Assembly: GCF_030128875.1 (NCBI RefSeq)
Contig: NZ_CP124620.1
Coordinates: forward strand, 1,178,001 to 1,242,000
DNA: 64,000 nt
DNA from: Stenotrophomonas sp. BIO128-Bstrain
Lineage (GTDB): Bacteria > Pseudomonadota > Gammaproteobacteria > Xanthomonadales > Xanthomonadaceae
Direction of reading: 5' to 3'
The translations under genes were made by a program, and so were the position numbers. How positions within the stretch are numbered: position 1 is the stretch's first letter; every line of letters starts with the position of its first letter. Of this stretch, positions 16,761 through 27,423 are shown one piece after another. The notes under the pieces are model-generated. The model searched no databases, was not told the DNA's origin, and saw nothing but the letters and a program-made list of their open reading frames with translations.

Positions 16761-17975
16761 TTACTGCTGCAGCACCGGCACGCTGCGCGCGCGGCGGTCC
16801 ACCAGCATCGCCACGCACCACAGCAGCAACCCGCCCAGCGCGGTGGCAGCGCCAACGTAACCGGTCACCGCAGGGCTGAAGCCGGCGCCGATCGCCATGC
16901 CACCGAACCACGGGCCCAGTGCGTTGGCGGTATTGAACGCGGCATGGTTGGAGGCGGCGGCGAGCGTCTGCGCTTCGCCGGCCACGTCCATCAGGCGGGT
17001 CTGCAGCACGGCCGCCAAGGCGCCCATGGTGCCGACCGCAATGATCATCGGGAACACGCTCCACACCGATTGCGCGGCCAGCGGGAAGGCCAGCAGCACC
17101 AGGATCGACCAGACCAGCACGACGGCGGCGGCGCGGAACTGGAAGCGGTCCACCAGCCAGCCACCGGCGACGTTGCCGATGATCGCGCCGATGCCGAAGA
17201 TGCCCACGGCCAGCGGCATCCACGATTCGGCCAGGCCGGTGACCTGCACCAGCGTCGGGGCGAGATAGGTGAACACGCAGAACATGCCGGCGAAGCCGAC
17301 CGAACCGATCGCCAGTGCCAGCCACACCTGGGGACGATTGAAGGCACGCAGTTCGCGCATCGGCGAGGTACGCACCTCATCCGGATCGGGCAGCAGGAAG
17401 CGCGCGATCATCGCCACGGTGGCGATCGCCAGCACGCTCACCAAGGCGAACGCGGTGCGCCAGCTGACCTGCTGGCCGAGCCAGGTGGTGAGCGGATTGC
17501 CGACCAGGATCGCCACGGAGAGGCCGAGCAGCACTTTGGACACCGCCGCGCCACGCTGCGCTGGCGGGCTGATCGCCGCCGCCACCAGCATCGCCACGCC
17601 GAAGTAGGCGCCATGCGGCAGCCCGGCGACGAAGCGGGCCAGCAGCATCGTGCCGTAGTTGGGCGCCAGCGCGCTGGCCAGATTGCCGATGGCGTAGAAG
17701 CCCATCAGCGCCAGCAGCAGGTTGCGGCGCGCGAAGCCGGCGCCGGCAAAGGCCAGGACCGGGGCGCCGACCACCACGCCGATGGCATAGGCGCTGATCA
17801 GGTGGCCGACCTGGGTTTCGCTGATCGACAGCCCGCGGCTGATCTCCAGCATCAGGCCCATGCTGGCGAACTCACTGGTGCCGATGGCAAAGCCGCCCAG
17901 CGACAAGGCCAGCAGGATCAGGGTGCGCTCGCGCGGCGAGAGCCGGGCGGCCAGAGGGACGGAGGAAGAGCTCAT
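16761..17975 (-). CDS. MFS transporter, drug:H+ antiporter-like (12 TM)
   Basis: 404 aa with twelve evenly spaced hydrophobic segments and the DHA1-type GTSEFASMGLM start that marks the AraJ/PbuE-like group of efflux permeases. Motif A appears as GAPVLAFAGAGFARRNLL and motif C-like glycines as AVSKVLLGLSVAILVGNPL. It would export small molecules or drugs using the proton gradient; the substrate is unknown. The ATG at 17975 has a GGAGGAAG site 6-13 bases upstream. Single-gene transcript with its own terminator. Confidence 0.9.
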   Translation of the reverse strand: MSSSSVPLAARLSPRERTLILLALSLGGFAIGTSEFASMGLMLEISRGLSISETQVGHLISAYAIGVVVGAPVLAFAGAGFARRNLLLALMGFYAIGNLASALAPNYGTMLLARFVAGLPHGAYFGVAMLVAAAISPPAQRGAAVSKVLLGLSVAILVGNPLTTWLGQQVSWRTAFALVSVLAIATVAMIARFLLPDPDEVRTSPMRELRAFNRPQVWLALAIGSVGFAGMFCVFTYLAPTLVQVTGLAESWMPLAVGIFGIGAIIGNVAGGWLVDRFQFRAAAVVLVWSILVLLAFPLAAQSVWSVFPMIIAVGTMGALAAVLQTRLMDVAGEAQTLAAASNHAAFNTANALGPWFGGMAIGAGFSPAVTGYVGAATALGGLLLWCVAMLVDRRARSVPVLQQ

Positions 17976-18138
17976 GCAGGCGGCCGCGTCGAACGGGGAA
18001 GCGCGGCATTGTACTGCTGCGACGCAGCATTAATCAGCCGGGCCCATGGAACGCTGGATCTGCCTGGTGCGCGCTGCCCCGTGAGCAGCGTACCGCAGCG
18101 TGCGGACAGGCCCGCCGCGCTTGGCTATCGCCGCCTTT

Positions 18139-18366
18139 TCACGGATACGGCCGCGCCCTGAACGGCTGCGGCTCGGGCGCCGCCGGCGGAAGGCGCTCGC
18201 CGTGCACGCGGCTGAGGATCTCATTGGTGCGTCGTTGTTCGGCCACGATCTGTTGCAGCAGCCCCTTGATGCCGAAGATGGCAAACGGAACGAACAGCCA
18301 CAACAACCCGAGCAGCGCGCCGATGAGCGCGACCAGCAGCGAAAACCCTGAACCCGCAGGACCCAT
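18139..18366 (-). CDS. Small single-pass membrane protein
   Basis: 75 aa, preceded by AGGGAAG with 6 bases spacing. Residues ~8-35 form one or two closely spaced hydrophobic helices (LLVALIGALLGLLWLF), followed by an amphipathic helix with a heptad-like charge pattern and a Pro-rich tail. No family recognised. It stands alone between the MFS gene and a plus-strand GAF gene. Confidence 0.6.
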   Translation of the reverse strand: MGPAGSGFSLLVALIGALLGLLWLFVPFAIFGIKGLLQQIVAEQRRTNEILSRVHGERLPPAAPEPQPFRARPYP

Positions 18367-18577
18367 GTCTTACTTCCCTGTCGTTGAGAGGTGCTAGATC
18401 ACCTCAATGATAGCCGTAGCCTTTTGCACCCGGGCCGCATTGGGCGCCCAGCGGCATTGGCCGGTGGGCGGAGACGACATATCACTAGTCGATCACGGCC
18501 AGTCTCGCCCATTCATGCGACAATTTCGCTTCAAGGCCACCCGTCGATGGCTGCGCGATGCCGCCAGAGAGGTTGCG

Positions 18578-19582
18578 ATGTCTTCCAGTCCAGGCTTTCC
18601 TGCCCTTATCGGTTTCGATCTGCCCGGCCCACAGGCGGGGACCCGTTCGCAGCGGGTGATTGTCACCGCGTTGCTGGATGACACCCCGCGCGCTGACTGG
18701 CTGCGCATCCTGCACCGCCTGGCGTGGCCATCATTGCGGCTGGATCACGGCGTCGAGCAGATCCGCCTGGTCGGGCAGGGCCTCCATTTCGTGGGTGCGA
18801 TCACCGATGCCAGGGCGTTGTCGGCCTCGGTGCGTGGCCTGTTCAACGAGGTCAACGCGAAAGCGCTGGACCGCCGCCTCGCCGCGATGGAGAACCCGCT
18901 GGATGACGATGGTCCGGGCAGCGCGCCTGCGGCGTCCTTGGCCCATGCCACGGATCCGCGCCTGGACGATGTGGCCGCACTGCTTGCGATGCCGGCCGTG
19001 CCGGGCATGCTGGAGTTGGCGAGTGCGATGACCGGCATGCGGTTCGTTGCGGTGGCCCGTGTCACCGCCGATCGGTGGACCGCCTGCGCCGTGCATGATC
19101 GTCTGGATTTCGGTCTGCGCCCGGGCGATGACCTGGTGCTGGAGACCACCATCTGCGATGAGATACGCGAGCATCGCCATCTGGTCCAGTTCGACCAGGC
19201 CAGCACCCATCCGGTGTTCTCCAGCCATCCCACGCCCGCGCTGTATGGGTTCGAGAGCTACATCTCGGTCCCCATGTTCCGCCGCGATGGTGGCTTCCAC
19301 GGCACGCTGTGCGCGTTGGATCCCAATCCTTCCAGACTCGACGCCGCGACGGTGAAAGGCTTCGAGGTGCTGGCGGGGCTGATCGGCGCGCAGCTGGATG
19401 TGCAGGATGCGCCGGCCGGGGAAGGGCAGCCGGTGGTCAGCATGGCCGAGGCGCTGTCGGTGCTCTCGCGTCAGGTGGACGCGCTCGACGCGCTCGACGC
19501 GGCCGCGCTGCCGGAGCAGTTCCGCGCGGTGACCACGCAGTTGCGTGCGCTGGTGGACGGGGCGCGGGCTGTGGCGGGCTGA
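18578..19582 (+). CDS. GAF domain protein
   Basis: 334 aa. ATG 18578 has AGAGAGG 8 bases upstream. Residues ~20-100 are an unassigned alpha/beta region. Residues ~145-290 form a GAF domain (GMRFVAVARVTADRW ... LQ-type ETTICDEIREH ... YGFESYISVPMFRRDGGFHG), the variant seen in phytochrome-like and diguanylate cyclase sensors. The rest is helical (dimerisation). No output domain is attached, so it may act with a partner sensor. It faces the EAL-protein gene, whose own GAF domain shares the same SICAHAL / TICDEI and PLITKGG / PMFRRDGG pattern. Confidence 0.75.
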   Translation: MSSSPGFPALIGFDLPGPQAGTRSQRVIVTALLDDTPRADWLRILHRLAWPSLRLDHGVEQIRLVGQGLHFVGAITDARALSASVRGLFNEVNAKALDRRLAAMENPLDDDGPGSAPAASLAHATDPRLDDVAALLAMPAVPGMLELASAMTGMRFVAVARVTADRWTACAVHDRLDFGLRPGDDLVLETTICDEIREHRHLVQFDQASTHPVFSSHPTPALYGFESYISVPMFRRDGGFHGTLCALDPNPSRLDAATVKGFEVLAGLIGAQLDVQDAPAGEGQPVVSMAEALSVLSRQVDALDALDAAALPEQFRAVTTQLRALVDGARAVAG

Positions 19583-19610
19583 AGGCCCGTCAGGGAGGGC
19601 GTGGGGCGTC

Positions 19611-19850
19611 TCAGTCGCCCGCCTCCACCGGCGCAAAGCGCGCCCGCCATTGCCCCTCCACCTCCACCCGTGCGACGAACATCTCGTACGGACGCACCCA
19701 CAGGCCGACATCCGAATCCAGCGGCCGGTACAGCACCATCGGCGCCAGCGTTTCACTGTGGCGTACAACCCCGATCACCTCGTAGTTGCCGCCCTTGAAA
19801 TGGCGGTAGTGGCCGAGCGGCAGGGTGGGCAGCGGGGAAAGATCGGACAT
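19611..19850 (-). CDS. DUF1653 domain protein
   Basis: 79 aa with the DUF1653 pattern: GHYRHFKGGNYEVIGVVRHS, VLYRPLDSD, LWVRPYEMF. Small soluble protein of unknown function, widespread in proteobacteria. No clear ribosome-binding site before ATG 19850. It is convergent with the GAF gene (28 bases between stops). Confidence 0.85.
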   Translation of the reverse strand: MSDLSPLPTLPLGHYRHFKGGNYEVIGVVRHSETLAPMVLYRPLDSDVGLWVRPYEMFVARVEVEGQWRARFAPVEAGD

Positions 19851-19919
19851 GGCGGCGGTAGCAAAGACGGGCGGCCCATTATCGCCCCGCGCACCGGTTG
19901 GCGGTGATGTTCGGTCGGG

Positions 19920-21704
19920 TCAGCCGGCATCCGGCAACGGGCCGGCGCGGCAGGCGTTGACCAGGTGCAGCACCGCGTCGGGGTGCATCGGCCGGGCCAG
20001 CTGGTAGCCCTGCGCTTCATCGCAGCCCCACAGCCGCAGCAGCGAAAGCTCGGCGTCGTTTTCCACGCCTTCGGCCACGGTGCGGTAGCCCAGCTGCCGG
20101 GCCAGCTTGATGATGGCTTCCACCTTCAGCCGGGCGGTGCGTGAGCGCGCCAGCCCGGTCACCAGCGTCTGGTCGATCTTGATATGGCTGATCGGCACCT
20201 CGCTGAGATAGCCGAAGTTGCTGTAGCCGCTGCCGAAGTCGTCGATCGCGATGCGCACGCCGGCCGCCGCCATCTCACGCAACTGCGGCAGCGCCGCCGG
20301 ATGGTGGTTGAGCCACTGGCCTTCCGTGATTTCAATTTCGATCAGGCCCGGGGCGAGGCCGTAGGCATGCAGCCGCTCGGACAGCACGCTCCACACGCAC
20401 TGGTCATCGAAGTCGCGCGGGGAGAGATTGATGGACAGGCTGAAGCCGGGCACGGTCTTCTGCCAGTGCGCGGCCTGGGCCAGCGCGTGATCGATGACCC
20501 AGCGGCTGAGCGCGGGCATCAGCGCAGTGCGCTCCAGCACCGGGATGAATTCGCCTGGGCTGATCGGGCCCAGCATCGGATGGGTCCAGCGCAGCAGGGC
20601 TTCGGCCGACACCGGCTGCCCATCGATCAGATCGAAGCGCGGCTGGTAAACCAGGCTGAACTGGTGCTGGGCCAGGCCGCGCCCGGCATCGGAGGCCAAC
20701 CGGTAACGGCGGCGCAGGGCATCGTCGCGTTCCTGCGAATACCAGCACAGGCAGGCATCGGTCTGCAGGGCATGATGCATGGCGACCAGGCATTTGCGGA
20801 CCAGATCCGCGGTCTCCTCCCGCACCGCGCGGAAGTCGCAGACGCCGGCATGGAACTGCGGTGACATCGGGATGCTGCCGGCCATCAGCGGCCGGCGCAT
20901 GCGCACGCGCAGGCGGTCGAGCAGGCCCTCGGTCTGGTGATGCGAGTGGTCCGCCAGCAGGAAGGCGAAACGGGTCACTCCCACGTGGTAGACCTGCGTG
21001 ACATCGCGCAGCACGTCCTGCACGCGCAGCGCCGCCTGGCGCAGCAGGGTTTCCACGGGTTTCATGCCCAGGGCCTGGCCGGCGTCATTGGCGCTCTGCA
21101 GGTCGAACACATCCAGCAGCACCGCCGTGAACCTCCGGCCTTCACCGCGGCGGGACAAGGCGGTGAGGTCGGCCTGGAACTGCTGCCGGTTGGGCAGGCC
21201 GCTGACCTGATCACGGCGGCCCAGCGACATCTTCAGTTCCATCTGCGCGACCACCACGCGCGAGAGCGTCTGCAACTGCACCTGCTCTTCGGCAGAGAGC
21301 CGCCGCGGCTCACGCCCCATGATGCACAGGGTACCCAGCGCGACGCCGCCCTTGGTGATCAGCGGCGTACCGGCATGGAAGCGCAGCTGCTCGGGGCCAG
21401 CGACCAGCGCATTGCCGGCAAAGCGCGGGTCCTGGCGAAGATCCTCTATCTGCAGCACCTGGCTGGAACCCAGCGCGTGCGCGCAGATCGAGGCATGCCG
21501 TTCGTTGCGGGTCAGCGCCAGCCCCACGCGCGAGATGAGGTGCTGGTGGTCGGCATCGAAGATCGACACCAGCGCGATCGGCACGCCGAAGGTGAAGGCC
21601 GCCAGTTCGGTGATCGGGTCCAGCGCCGTGCCCAGCGCAGGGTCCATCACGTTGAGTGCTTCGATCAACGCGATCCGGTCAACATCGTTGCGTCTGTCCA
21701 GCAT
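19920..21704 (-). CDS. GAF-GGDEF(degenerate)-EAL c-di-GMP phosphodiesterase
   Basis: 594 aa. GAF at ~15-160, degenerate GGDEF domain at ~165-320 (the GGDEF motif reads GVTRF, so no cyclase activity is expected), EAL domain at ~335-585. The EAL part keeps AEALLRW, NLSPRDF, EIEITEG, IDDFGSGYSN, KIDQTLV and AEGVEN, all the metal and catalytic positions, so it should hydrolyse c-di-GMP. The GAF domain is the likely regulatory input. No membrane segments. It counters the diguanylate cyclase at 48800. Confidence 0.9.
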   Translation of the reverse strand: MLDRRNDVDRIALIEALNVMDPALGTALDPITELAAFTFGVPIALVSIFDADHQHLISRVGLALTRNERHASICAHALGSSQVLQIEDLRQDPRFAGNALVAGPEQLRFHAGTPLITKGGVALGTLCIMGREPRRLSAEEQVQLQTLSRVVVAQMELKMSLGRRDQVSGLPNRQQFQADLTALSRRGEGRRFTAVLLDVFDLQSANDAGQALGMKPVETLLRQAALRVQDVLRDVTQVYHVGVTRFAFLLADHSHHQTEGLLDRLRVRMRRPLMAGSIPMSPQFHAGVCDFRAVREETADLVRKCLVAMHHALQTDACLCWYSQERDDALRRRYRLASDAGRGLAQHQFSLVYQPRFDLIDGQPVSAEALLRWTHPMLGPISPGEFIPVLERTALMPALSRWVIDHALAQAAHWQKTVPGFSLSINLSPRDFDDQCVWSVLSERLHAYGLAPGLIEIEITEGQWLNHHPAALPQLREMAAAGVRIAIDDFGSGYSNFGYLSEVPISHIKIDQTLVTGLARSRTARLKVEAIIKLARQLGYRTVAEGVENDAELSLLRLWGCDEAQGYQLARPMHPDAVLHLVNACRAGPLPDAG

Positions 21705-21816
21705 GTACCGCGCCCTGTTCCGACTTCATCGCTACTATCACGATGGCAATGCAGAACCGATGTGAAGCAGGGGCGAGGCGGATGAAGCGTTCACGCAGGC
21801 TGCGCGGAACCTTCGC

Positions 21817-22185
21817 TCAGAGCGGTGCGTCCGGCGACTGCAGCAACGTGACCAGCTGGCGCAGGCGATAGGGCTTGGGCAGGAATTCGACATGGTCCGG
21901 CAGTGGCGGCAGCTGCGAACGCGCATAGCCAGAGGCCAGGATCATGCGCGCATTGGGCAGCACGTCGGCCACGTGCTCGCTGAGCTCCACGCCGCTCATG
22001 CCGTTGGGCATGCTGATATCGCTGAACACCACATCGAACCCGCCCGGGTCCTGCATCAGGCGCAGGGCGGTCGGACCGTCGTCGGCCGTGTGGATTTCGA
22101 TACCGAAGTCCTGCAAAGCCTGGCCGATCAGTTCACGCAGGTCCTGCTGGTCTTCGACCATCAATACGCGTAGGGGCTCAGACAT
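21817..22185 (-). CDS. Single-domain response regulator
   Basis: 122 aa, one receiver domain: VEDQQDLRE acidic pair, phospho-Asp in FSDISMPNGMSG, Lys in LPKPYRL. No output domain, so it acts by protein contact or as a phosphate sink. ATG 22185 lies inside the end of the upstream kinase gene (8-base overlap), which identifies the kinase as partner. Confidence 0.9.
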   Translation of the reverse strand: MSEPLRVLMVEDQQDLRELIGQALQDFGIEIHTADDGPTALRLMQDPGGFDVVFSDISMPNGMSGVELSEHVADVLPNARMILASGYARSQLPPLPDHVEFLPKPYRLRQLVTLLQSPDAPL

Positions 22186-23335
22186 GCTCGACTTCCTCAA
22201 TGACAGGTAACAACAGGCGGACGGTGGTGCCCCTTCCGGGGGCGGTTTGTACGTCGACGAAGCCGTCGCACTGCGAGACGAAGCCAAACACCTGGCTCAG
22301 GCCCAGACCGCTGCCCTTGCCGACTTCCTTGGTGGTGAAAAACGGCTCGCTGGCGCGCTCGGCGATGTCCGGGGGCATACCATCGCCCTCATCGGTCACC
22401 GCGATGGCGACATAGTGGCGGCGCATGGGCTGGGACAGATCCGGTGCCAGTCGCTGTTCGACCTCGGCCGTGATCGTGACCGTGCCGCCCTGGGGCATCG
22501 CTTCGGCACTATTGAGCACCAGATTCAACACGGCGCTGTGCAACTGTACGCCATCGGTGACGATCGGTGGCAGGTCCGCCGTCAATTCCAGCTGCACCTC
22601 GATGCCGGCCGGGCAGGCGCGGCGCAGGACGGGCAGGGCATCGCGCAGGAACTCCTGCACGACCACCGGCTCGCGCACCAGGGTCTGATCGGCCGAGAAC
22701 GCCAGCAGCTGGCGGGTCAGCAGCGAGCCCCGGTCGGCGGCGGCCTGGGCCAGGTCCACCAGCTCCTGGGTGCGGTCGTCGGCGCCGGGGCGCAGGGCGA
22801 TCAGGTCCAGTGCGTTGCCGATGGTGGTCAGCAGGTTGTTGAATTCATGGGCCAGGCCGCGGGTCAGCCGGCCCACGTTGTCCAGCTGCCGTTGCTGGAC
22901 ATGCGCGCGCTGCGCATCCTGCAGCAGGCGCTGGGCCTGGTAGCGCTCGGTGACATCCTGAGTGACCTTGACGAACCCGAGCAGGCAGCCGTCTTCGCGG
23001 ACCGGCTCGATCACTTCGCCGGCACGGAACCGCTCGCCAGTGCAGCGCACCCGCCAGCCCTCGCCGACGAAGCGGCCATGGTCACGCGCATACGCCAGCG
23101 CCTGCTGGGGCACGCCCAGCTGTTGATCCTCGGGGGTATAGAACAGGCCGACATGCTTGCCGATCACGGCCTCGGCGGTATAGCCCTTGACCCGCTCGCA
23201 GCCACGGTTCCAGCTGCAGATGTTGCCCTGCGTATCGAGCAGATAGATCGCGTGATCGCTCACGTTGTCGATCAACAGCTTGAGCTGCCGGCTTTCGTCG
23301 GCAAGCGGTGCAACGCTGGATACGGCCTGGACCAC
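22178..23335 (-). CDS. PAS sensor histidine kinase
   Basis: 385 aa, GTG start at 23335 with GGGGAG 12 bases upstream. PAS domain at ~15-130 ([28 protein letters not shown]), HisKA at ~150-215 with [14 protein letters not shown], HATPase_c at ~255-380 ([19 protein letters not shown]). No membrane helices; PAS of this type may bind haem, flavin or small ligands, but nothing here decides which. Forms a pair with the overlapping single-domain regulator. Divergent from the large hybrid kinase operon with 153 bases between starts. Confidence 0.9.
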   Translation of the reverse strand: MVQAVSSVAPLADESRQLKLLIDNVSDHAIYLLDTQGNICSWNRGCERVKGYTAEAVIGKHVGLFYTPEDQQLGVPQQALAYARDHGRFVGEGWRVRCTGERFRAGEVIEPVREDGCLLGFVKVTQDVTERYQAQRLLQDAQRAHVQQRQLDNVGRLTRGLAHEFNNLLTTIGNALDLIALRPGADDRTQELVDLAQAAADRGSLLTRQLLAFSADQTLVREPVVVQEFLRDALPVLRRACPAGIEVQLELTADLPPIVTDGVQLHSAVLNLVLNSAEAMPQGGTVTITAEVEQRLAPDLSQPMRRHYVAIAVTDEGDGMPPDIAERASEPFFTTKEVGKGSGLGLSQVFGFVSQCDGFVDVQTAPGRGTTVRLLLPVIEEVEHV

Positions 23336-23488
23336 GACGGTTATCGACTCCCCGATAAGGGACCGAACCGTAGGGGCCGTGATGTGAAGAAAATGTCAAG
23401 AGCGTGCCGCAATCACGCTGACTTCTGGCGCTTAACACCCGTTTACCGCTTCGGGTACCATCAGGCCCCTTTTGAGCTGGAACACGGC

Positions 23489-26400
23489 ATGAATTCTGCG
23501 CCTACCTCCCGTGACCGTTGGATCTGGCTTGCGTCGGCCGCCTTGATGGCCGCCACGCTGGGCACGGAGATGGTGGTGCCGCTGGGCTATGCGGTCTGGC
23601 TGACCTACTTCATGGCGGTCGGGATCACGCTGTTCCAGCGTCGCATGGAAGTGCCGCTGCTGGTGGCGATCGGCTCGTGCATCCTTCTTGCGGTGGGCTA
23701 CAACGTGGCGCCGGCGAGCAGCAATTCGGCGTTTTCCTTCGTCAATCGCAGCATCGGTGGCGTCGCGTTCCTGATGATGGCGCTGACCGTGATGAAGGCC
23801 ATCGGTGCGCGCCGTGAAGCGGCCGATGCGCTGTGGCTGCAGGCCGGCGAGAACGTGGTCGGCACCAGCCTGCAGGGCGATCCCACCCCGCGCGAGCTGG
23901 GTGACCAGGCCATGCGCGCCCTGTGCGCGCAGCTCAATGCCGATGTCGGCGCGATGTACCGCCTGCAGGGCGAGCGGTTGGTGCTGGTCGGCGGCTCCGC
24001 GCTGCCGTCGCAGCTGCCCGAGACCCTGCCGGCACATGCCGGGCAATGGGGCGAGATCATCCGCGAAGGCCGCGCGCGTCGCCTGGAGGACAGTGACAGC
24101 CCGCTGGATATCGATACGCCACTGGGCCGCACCACCGTTCACCAACGCCTGCTGGGGCCGATCACGGCCGATGGCGTGGTGATCGGCGTGATCGAGCTGG
24201 GCCGTGCCGGTGTCTCGCCCGCGCGCAGCCTGGAAATGGCGCTGCTGCTGCAGTGCGCCGAGCCGATCGGCATCGCCCTGCGGGCGTCGCTGCTCAATGC
24301 GCAGCTGGTGGAGCTGCTGGAAGAGACCCAGCGCCAGAGCGAGGAGCTGCAGACCCAGCAGGAAGAGCTGCGGGTGGCCAACGAAGAGCTGGAAGAGCAG
24401 AGCCGCAGCCTGCTGCATTCCCAGGCCAACCTGGAGCAGCAGCAGGCCGAGCTGGAGCAGACCAACGTGCAGCTCGAAGAGCGCACCCACGAGCTGGAGT
24501 CGCGCCAGCAGGCGCTGCTGCTGGCCCAGGCGCAACTGGTCCAGAACAGCAACGAGCTGGAAGCCAGTTCACGCTACAAATCCGAGTTCCTGGCCAACAT
24601 GTCCCACGAGCTGCGCACGCCGCTCAACAGCGCACTGATCCTGGCCAAGCTGCTGGCCGACAACAAGGACGGCACGCTGACCGCCGAGCAGGTCAAGTAC
24701 GCCCAGGCGATCCACTCGTCCAACAACGATCTGCTGGCGTTGATCAACGACATCCTCGACCTGTCGCGGATCGAGGCCGGCCATGTGGAGCTGGTTGAAG
24801 AGAACCTGGCCGTGTCCAGCGTGCTGCAGCGCCTGAAGGAAACCTTCGAGCCGATGGCCTTGCAGAAGGGCCTGGCCCTGGAGATCAGCGCTGCCCCGGA
24901 GGCGCCGACCCAGCTGCTGGCCGACAGCCAGCGCCTGCAGCAGATCCTGAAGAACCTGCTGGCCAATGCGGTCAAGTTCACCGAGCACGGCAGCGTCTCG
25001 CTGAAGGTGCGCAGTGCGGGGGCAGGGCGGATCCAGTTCGCCGTCTCCGATACCGGCATCGGCATTCCCGAAGAGCAGACCGCGGTCATCTTCGAGGCGT
25101 TCCGCCAGGCCGACGGCAGCACCCGCCGCCGTTACGGTGGCACCGGGCTGGGGCTGTCGATCTCGCGCGACCTGGCTGCACGCATGGGCGGCAGCATCAC
25201 CGTCTCCAGCGAGCCGGGCCGCGGCAGCTGCTTCACGCTTGAACTGCCGCTGTTGGCCGGTGGCGGCACCGGCAACGCCCAGCACGTGGTGCATGACGTC
25301 CGCCCGGCTGCCGTAGCAGCGCCGTCCCGGCCGGCTTCCGCACCGCTGGGGCGGGCGCATGGCGAACCCACCCCCGCGCCGGCGCCGGCCCAGGACAAGG
25401 TGGTCGATGACCGCGGCCGCCGCAGCCGCGCCGGCCGGATGATCCTGGTGGTCGAGGATGACACTGCATTTGCCAGCGCCCTGGTCTCTATGGCGCACGA
25501 ACTGGACTTCGACTGCGTAGTGGCCGGTACCGCCGAAGAGGCGTTGAGCCTGGCCGCCGAGCTGCGCCCGAACGGCATCCTGCTGGATATCGGCCTGCCC
25601 GACGTCTCCGGCCTGAGCGTGCTCGAGCGCCTCAAGCGCGACCCGACCACGCGCCATATCCCGGTCCACGTGGTCTCCGGGCTGGAGCGCTCGCAGGTGG
25701 CGATGGAGCTGGGCGCGATCGGGTATGTGATCAAGCCGGCCACGCGCGAGCGCCTGGTCGGGGCGATCCAGCAGCTGGAAGCCACCAGCCAGCGCGACAT
25801 GCGCCGCCTGCTGATCGTGGAGGACGACAGCGAGCTGCGTTCGAACCTGCAGCTGCTGCTTGGCCGCGACCAGCTGGAAATCACCGCGGTGGGCACCATC
25901 ACCGAGGCGATGGCCGAACTGGCCGGGTCCACCTTCGATTGCATGGTCACCGACCTCGCGCTGCCGGACGGCACCGGGTACGACCTGCTCGAGCGCATGG
26001 CCGGCAATGATGCGGTCGCGTTCCCGCCGGTGATCGTCTACACCGGCCGCGCACTGACCCGCGATGAAGAACAGCGCCTGCGCCGCTATTCCAAGAGCAT
26101 CATCATCAAGGGCGCGCGCTCGCCCGAGCGCCTGCTCGATGAGGTGACCCTGTTCCTGCACAGCGTGGAGGCCTCGCTGCCGACCGACCAGCAGCGCCTG
26201 CTGCGCGAAGCGCGTCGCCGCGATGCGGTGCTCGATGGCCGTACCGTGCTGCTGGCCGAGGACGATGTGCGCAACATCTTCGCGCTGTCCAGCGTGCTGG
26301 AGCCGCTCGGCGTCACCCTGGACATCGCCCGCAACGGCCGCGAGGCGCTGGAGAAGCTGCGCCCGGAAATCGACCTGGTGCTGATGGACATCATGATGCC

Positions 26401-26602
26401 GGAGATGGACGGGCTGACCGCCATGCGCGAGATCCGCGCCGACAACCGCTGGCGCGACCTGCCGATCATCGCGTTGACCGCCAAGGCGATGCCTGATGAC
26501 CGCGAGCACTGCCTGCAGGCCGGTGCCAACGATTACATCGCCAAGCCGATCGACGTGGACAAGCTGGTGTCGCTGTGCCGCGTGTGGTGCTCGCGCCGAT
26601 GA
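23489..26602 (+). CDS. Membrane hybrid histidine kinase with three receivers
   Basis: 1037 aa from ATG 23489; the frame is open far upstream, but that part is antisense to the neighbouring kinase. Three to four TM segments at ~10-105, GAF-like domain ~130-270, a long coiled coil ~270-360, HisKA with [11 protein letters not shown] (~372), HATPase_c ~470-590 ([23 protein letters not shown]), linker, then receivers at ~650-765 ([10 protein letters not shown]), ~770-895 ([10 protein letters not shown]) and ~910-1035 ([10 protein letters not shown]). In the second receiver the usual Lys follows [10 protein letters not shown]. First gene of an ATGA/TGATG-overlapping operon with cheR, cheB and a receiver-kinase. 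Confidence 0.92.
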   Translation: MNSAPTSRDRWIWLASAALMAATLGTEMVVPLGYAVWLTYFMAVGITLFQRRMEVPLLVAIGSCILLAVGYNVAPASSNSAFSFVNRSIGGVAFLMMALTVMKAIGARREAADALWLQAGENVVGTSLQGDPTPRELGDQAMRALCAQLNADVGAMYRLQGERLVLVGGSALPSQLPETLPAHAGQWGEIIREGRARRLEDSDSPLDIDTPLGRTTVHQRLLGPITADGVVIGVIELGRAGVSPARSLEMALLLQCAEPIGIALRASLLNAQLVELLEETQRQSEELQTQQEELRVANEELEEQSRSLLHSQANLEQQQAELEQTNVQLEERTHELESRQQALLLAQAQLVQNSNELEASSRYKSEFLANMSHELRTPLNSALILAKLLADNKDGTLTAEQVKYAQAIHSSNNDLLALINDILDLSRIEAGHVELVEENLAVSSVLQRLKETFEPMALQKGLALEISAAPEAPTQLLADSQRLQQILKNLLANAVKFTEHGSVSLKVRSAGAGRIQFAVSDTGIGIPEEQTAVIFEAFRQADGSTRRRYGGTGLGLSISRDLAARMGGSITVSSEPGRGSCFTLELPLLAGGGTGNAQHVVHDVRPAAVAAPSRPASAPLGRAHGEPTPAPAPAQDKVVDDRGRRSRAGRMILVVEDDTAFASALVSMAHELDFDCVVAGTAEEALSLAAELRPNGILLDIGLPDVSGLSVLERLKRDPTTRHIPVHVVSGLERSQVAMELGAIGYVIKPATRERLVGAIQQLEATSQRDMRRLLIVEDDSELRSNLQLLLGRDQLEITAVGTITEAMAELAGSTFDCMVTDLALPDGTGYDLLERMAGNDAVAFPPVIVYTGRALTRDEEQRLRRYSKSIIIKGARSPERLLDEVTLFLHSVEASLPTDQQRLLREARRRDAVLDGRTVLLAEDDVRNIFALSSVLEPLGVTLDIARNGREALEKLRPEIDLVLMDIMMPEMDGLTAMREIRADNRWRDLPIIALTAKAMPDDREHCLQAGANDYIAKPIDVDKLVSLCRVWCSRR

Positions 26603-27423
26603 ATGAAGCGGAGCTGTTCGATCTGGAGCTGAAGGTGTTGCTGGAGGCGGTGTACCAGCGCTACCACTACGACTTCCGTGACTATGCGCTGGCATCGCTG
26701 CGGCGGCGCATGCGCCATGCCATGGCCCGGTTCGACTGCCCGACCATGGGCGCGCTGCAGCACCGCCTGCTGCACGAGCCGGACACCTTCGCCCAGGCGA
26801 TGCAGTACTTCACCGTGCAGGTCTCGGAGATGTTCCGTGACCCGCCGTACTTCCGGGTGCTGCGCGAGCATGCCGCGCCGGTGCTGCGCACCTATCCCTC
26901 GATCAAACTGTGGATCGCCGGGTGCAGCACCGGCGAAGAAGTGTGGTCGCTGGCGATCCTGCTGCACGAGGAAGGCCTGCTGGACCGGGCGATCATCTAC
27001 GCCACCGACATCAATCCCGAAGCGTTGCAGGCGGCCGAATCCGGTGCCTTCGCGCTGGACCGGCTGGCGCAGTTCAGCCGCAATTACCTGGCGGCCGGTG
27101 GCACCGGCTCGCTCTCGGATTACTACAGCAGCGGCTACGGCAGCGTGGTGTTCGATCGCCGCCTCAAGCGCAACATCGTGTTCGCCGACCACAGCCTGGC
27201 CACCGATACGGTGTTCTCCGAAGTCCACCTGGTGTCCTGCCGCAACGTGCTGATCTATTTCCAGCGGCCGCTGCAGGACCGCGCCATCGGCCTGTTCCAT
27301 GAGGCCCTGGTCCATCGCGGCTTCCTGGGCCTGGGCAGCAAGGAGTCGCTGCAGTTCGGCGCGCACGCGGATCTGTTCGAAGCCTGCGCGCGCGACCAGC
27401 GCCTGTACCGGAAGCTGGCTTGA
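26599..27423 (+). CDS. CheR-type protein-glutamate methyltransferase
   Basis: 274 aa. Helical N domain (~1-80) and a SAM-binding C domain with [15 protein letters not shown] and [15 protein letters not shown]. It would methylate glutamates of a receptor-like protein using SAM. The start ATG overlaps the hybrid-kinase stop by ATGA. No chemoreceptor or CheA lies in this operon, so the target may be the long coiled coil of the upstream kinase, as suggested for alternative chemosensory clusters. The Tyr/Asp-rich [15 protein letters not shown] segment is typical. Confidence 0.9.
   Translation: MNEAELFDLELKVLLEAVYQRYHYDFRDYALASLRRRMRHAMARFDCPTMGALQHRLLHEPDTFAQAMQYFTVQVSEMFRDPPYFRVLREHAAPVLRTYPSIKLWIAGCSTGEEVWSLAILLHEEGLLDRAIIYATDINPEALQAAESGAFALDRLAQFSRNYLAAGGTGSLSDYYSSGYGSVVFDRRLKRNIVFADHSLATDTVFSEVHLVSCRNVLIYFQRPLQDRAIGLFHEALVHRGFLGLGSKESLQFGAHADLFEACARDQRLYRKLA

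Noticed and set aside
22247..23488. Long N-terminal extension of the hybrid-kinase frame
   Set aside because: Antisense to the PAS kinase at 22178-23335; the kinase starts naturally at ATG 23489 with membrane segments.
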